A stretch of DNA of 64,000 nucleotides from Pikeienuella litoralis (GTDB taxonomy: Bacteria; Pseudomonadota; Alphaproteobacteria; Rhodobacterales; Rhodobacteraceae), in contig NZ_JBBHER010000006.1 of the NCBI RefSeq assembly GCF_037646705.1, positions 248,001-312,000 on the forward strand. Reading direction: 5' to 3'. The stretch's first letter is position 1. Each line of letters starts with the position of its first letter. Below, in pieces: positions 61,680 through 64,000 of the stretch. The notes beneath the pieces are model-generated. The model ran no database searches, had not been told where the DNA came from, and worked only from the letters and a program-made list of their open reading frames with translations. Made by a program: the position numbers and the translations under genes.

Positions 61680-62180
61680 TCACTCGAGCGGCGGCGGGTC
61701 CGACGGGGGGTTCCGCTGGATCTCGCCCATGTCGAGCAGGGGCGAGGCGTCGATATCCGACGCGTCGAGCATCGCCGCCACCCGCTCGAGCGCGGCCACG
61801 ATCATCGCCTGCTCCCAATCGGCGAGCGCCTCGAATTGCCGGACGTATTTCTGCTGAAGCGGATCAGGCGCGCCTTCGATGGTCTCGCGGCCCTGATCGG
61901 TCAGCGCGATGTTGATCTGGCGGCGGTCGACTTTCGAGCGCTCCCGCCGGATCATCGACTTCGCCGCCAGCCGATCCAGCAGCGTGGAGATCGTCGCCTG
62001 GCTCACGCCCATCTGCACGGAAATCTGTTTCGGCGTCACGCAGTCATGGCTCAGCACGACCTGAAGCACCCGGATCTGCACCGGAGTCAGCCCCGCCTTG
62101 CGCGCCAGCTCGCGTCCATAAAGCTCGGTGGCGCGCAGAATACGGCGCAGCGCGATGAGGGAGATATCAGTGCGGTCCAC
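61680..62180 (-). CDS. ectR: MarR-family regulator, EctR-type
   Basis: 166 residues. Winged helix LTPVQIRVLQVVLSHDCVTPKQISVQMGVSQATISTLLDRLAAKSMIRRERSKVDRRQINIALTDQGRETIEG. Divergent from ectA, where EctR1 regulators of ectoine operons are found. A pair of ATTAGCyTAAyT elements lies between the two. MarR family is certain; the EctR name rests on position. Confidence 0.85.
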   Translation of the reverse strand: MDRTDISLIALRRILRATELYGRELARKAGLTPVQIRVLQVVLSHDCVTPKQISVQMGVSQATISTLLDRLAAKSMIRRERSKVDRRQINIALTDQGRETIEGAPDPLQQKYVRQFEALADWEQAMIVAALERVAAMLDASDIDASPLLDMGEIQRNPPSDPPPLE

Positions 62181-62250
62181 GCGCGACCCCCTGCGGCAGA
62201 TGCGGAGGCCAGCTTACCGCCTCCCGAGGCGAGGGCAAGGCGGAAAAATG

Positions 62251-62379
62251 ATTAGCTTAACTATTTATTAACGCCGAAAAACCTGTGCGCACCCTCGATT
62301 CTGCTACGCCATGCGATACGCTAAACCATTAATTTTCCTCGGTAAAATAATCCACAGAGCCGAATTAATTAGCCTAATT
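62251..62379. promoter_or_regulatory. Two ATTAGCYTAAYT elements between ectR and ectA (candidate operators)
   Basis: ATTAGCTTAACT at 62251-62262 and ATTAGCCTAATT at 62368-62379; the second lies inside a perfect palindrome AATTAG-C-CTAATT (62367-62379). They flank the divergent promoter region, one about 70 bases from ectR, the other about 60 bases from ectA. Good candidates for EctR binding and autoregulation, not proven. The region is AT-rich compared with the window. Confidence 0.5.
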
Positions 62380-62439
62380 GATTTTCTACCGTGAGTGAGT
62401 ATATCTATCTGTGCAAACGAAACAGCCGCAAGGGTACCC

Positions 62440-62979
62440 GTGTCCGACATCCGCCAAATCAATTCGCGCCGAGACGACGTTCGGTTCCGCAAGCCGGACG
62501 CCGAAGACGGCGCGTCCATCTGGGAGCTGATCAGGTCCTGCAAGCCGCTCGACGAGAATTCCATGTATTGCAATCTGATCCAGTGCGATCATTTCCGCGA
62601 CACCTGCATTCTGGCCGAGCTTGGCGGCGCCCCGGTCGGCTGGATTTCGGGCTATGTCCTGCCGAACGACCCCGAGACGTTCTTCGTCTGGCAGGTCGCC
62701 GTCTCTGCGAACGCGCGTGGTCTGGGGCTGGCGAAGCGGATGCTGACGCGGCTTCTGGCGCGCGACGTTTGCGCGGGCGTCTCCAAGATGCAGACCACGA
62801 TCACCCGGGACAACGACGCCAGCTGGGCGCTTTTCCGCAGCTTCGCGGACGCGCAGGACGCCGAACTGGACCATGAGGCCCATTTCGAGCGCGACACGCA
62901 TTTTCAGGGCGAGCACGCCACCGAGCACATGGTGACGATCAGCCTGCCCGCGTCCGGCGCGCTCGAGTCGGCGGCCTGA
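62440..62979 (+). CDS. ectA: L-2,4-diaminobutyrate acetyltransferase
   Basis: 179 residues from GTG at 62440 (AAGG 7 bases upstream); an in-frame GTG at 62395 would add 15 residues without a ribosome-binding site. EctA acetylates diaminobutyrate with acetyl-CoA, the second step of ectoine synthesis. VRFRKPDAEDGASIWELIRSCKPLDENSMYCNLIQCDHFRDTCILAE, SGYVLPNDPETFFVWQVAV and the GNAT loop ARGLGLAKRML are family hallmarks. ectB follows after 41 bases. Confidence 0.95.
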   Translation: MSDIRQINSRRDDVRFRKPDAEDGASIWELIRSCKPLDENSMYCNLIQCDHFRDTCILAELGGAPVGWISGYVLPNDPETFFVWQVAVSANARGLGLAKRMLTRLLARDVCAGVSKMQTTITRDNDASWALFRSFADAQDAELDHEAHFERDTHFQGEHATEHMVTISLPASGALESAA

Positions 62980-63020
62980 GCCCCTCCCCCCGGGCCTGAA
63001 CCAAAATCGAAGGAACTGAC

Positions 63021-64000
63021 ATGACGACTGAGATTTCAGCCGACACCGCCATCTTTGAGCGCCGCGAATCCGAAGTGCGGAGCTATTGCCGCAATTTCGA
63101 CACGGTCTTCACCCGCGCGGTCGGCGCGACCCTCCATGACGCGAAGGGCCGCTCCTACACCGACTTTCTCGCCGGCTGCTCGTCGCTGAACTACGGCCAC
63201 AACGACCCGGACATGAAGGCGGCCCTCATGGCCTACATGGCCGGGGACGGCATCACCCACGCGCTGGACATGTACACCGCGCCCAAGGCCGAGTTCCTCG
63301 AAGCGTTCGAGCGCCTGATCCTCGCCCCGCGCGGCATGGATCACAAGGTGATGATGACCGGCCCGACCGGCGCCAACGCCGTCGAGGCGGCGATCAAGCT
63401 GGCCCGGAAGGTCACCGGGCGCACCAACATCATCGCCTTCACCAACGCCTTTCACGGCATGACGCTGGGCGCGCTGTCGCTCACCGGCAATTCGGGCAAG
63501 CGCGCCGGCGCCGGCGCGCCGCTGACCGGCGTGACCCATCTCCCCTTCGAGGGCGCGCTCGGCGACGACGTGGACACGCTCGCGCAGATCGAATTCATGC
63601 TCGACAACGGCTCCAGCGGCGTCGACGCGCCCGCCGCCTTCATCCTCGAACTGGTGCAGGGCGAGGGCGGGCTCAACGTCGCCTCGCGCCGCTGGGTCGA
63701 GGGCGTCGCCCGCCTCGCCAGAAAACACGGGGCGAAGCTGATCGTCGACGACATCCAGGCCGGAATCGGCCGCGCCGGGAGCTTCTTCAGCTTCGACGGC
63801 ATGGATGTCGAGCCGGACATGATCACCATGGCCAAATCGCTCTCCGGCTTCGGCCTGCCCTTCGCGCTGATGCTGCTGAAGCCCGAGATCGACGTCTGGA
63901 AGCCGGCCGAGCACAACGGCACGTTCCGCGGCAACACCCACGCGTTCGTCACCGCGAAGGTCGCGCTGGAGAAATTCTGGGCCGATGACGCCCTCAAGGA
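63021..64000 (+). CDS. ectB: Diaminobutyrate-2-oxoglutarate aminotransferase (cut by window edge)
   Basis: 326 codons visible, open at the right edge; family length is about 420-430. A class III PLP aminotransferase that makes diaminobutyrate from aspartate semialdehyde, the first ectoine step. MFERRESEVRSYCR-like start (TAIFERRESEVRSYCRNFD), GRTNIIAFTNAFHGMTLGALSLTGN, LIVDDIQAGIGRAG and the PLP Lys in MAKSLSGFGLPFAL are clear. GAAGGA precedes ATG. ectC presumably lies just beyond the window. Confidence 0.96.
   Translation, partial: MTTEISADTAIFERRESEVRSYCRNFDTVFTRAVGATLHDAKGRSYTDFLAGCSSLNYGHNDPDMKAALMAYMAGDGITHALDMYTAPKAEFLEAFERLILAPRGMDHKVMMTGPTGANAVEAAIKLARKVTGRTNIIAFTNAFHGMTLGALSLTGNSGKRAGAGAPLTGVTHLPFEGALGDDVDTLAQIEFMLDNGSSGVDAPAAFILELVQGEGGLNVASRRWVEGVARLARKHGAKLIVDDIQAGIGRAGSFFSFDGMDVEPDMITMAKSLSGFGLPFALMLLKPEIDVWKPAEHNGTFRGNTHAFVTAKVALEKFWADDALK

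Overview
The window is a very GC-rich, densely packed chromosomal segment of an alphaproteobacterium, most likely Rhodobacterales (Rhodobacteraceae/Paracoccaceae type). That placement rests on gene content and order: rplU-rpmA beside GNAT-obgE-proB-proA, ribF-plsC, TIGR01459-type HAD phosphatase beside groESL under a CIRCE element, ltaE-ycgN, tandem Lrp genes divergent from class I ilvC, pcaDCHG with a BKACE enzyme, TAXI and DctPQM TRAP transporters, and ectAB. The genus cannot be read from the sequence. I see no insertion sequence, prophage, CRISPR array, plasmid function or disrupted gene. The window cuts the first gene (L,D-transpeptidase) and the last (ectB).

Layout: 0-2 kb, peptidoglycan L,D-transpeptidase and a DUF882/YcbK peptidase. 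2-7 kb, proline synthesis (proBA), obgE, a GNAT, and L21/L27. 7-11 kb, Hsp33, threonine aldolase, YcgN, a TlpA-like thioredoxin and a methyltransferase. 11-18.6 kb, a leftward run: HAD phosphatase, MaoC hydratase, ribF, plsC, LplT-like MFS, short modE, modABC. A near-perfect inverted repeat lies between modE and modA. 18.7-23.5 kb, groESL, a secreted peptidoglycan-binding protein and glutaminase. 23.5-26.8 kb, zwf-pgl and divergent ohrR/ohr with a promoter-overlapping palindrome. 26.8-33.2 kb, branched-chain amino acid synthesis: ilvBH behind a leader peptide and attenuator, miaA, a nuclease, two Lrp genes and ilvC. A tRNA-Leu(CAA) follows. 33.5-36.9 kb, the protocatechuate operon. 36.9-40.5 kb, a rhomboid protease, trpS and an FMN glutamate-synthase-like protein.

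40.5-49.6 kb is a transport and acyl-CoA catabolism region: a TAXI TRAP system, a DctPQM TRAP system with an acyl-CoA dehydrogenase, and divergently a class III CoA-transferase and a MaoC hydratase. Together they suggest uptake, CoA activation, dehydrogenation and hydration of an unidentified carboxylic acid. 49.6-53.3 kb holds an MFS exporter, 3-hydroxybutyrate dehydrogenase and a patatin-like lipase.

53.6-60.6 kb is the least conventional part: a small membrane protein, an HlyD-like protein, an O-antigen polymerase/ligase-like membrane protein, two paralogous left-handed beta-helix acyltransferases, and a translationally coupled set of acyltransferase, acyl carrier protein, GNAT and stand-alone amino-acid-type adenylating enzyme. 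I read this as a candidate envelope or exopolysaccharide system in which an activated amino (or other) acid is loaded on a carrier protein and transferred to a surface molecule. The substrate and product are unknown. The right end (60.8-64 kb) carries an EctD-like dioxygenase of a distinct subgroup, an EctR-type MarR regulator and ectA-ectB for ectoine synthesis, which fits a saline habitat.
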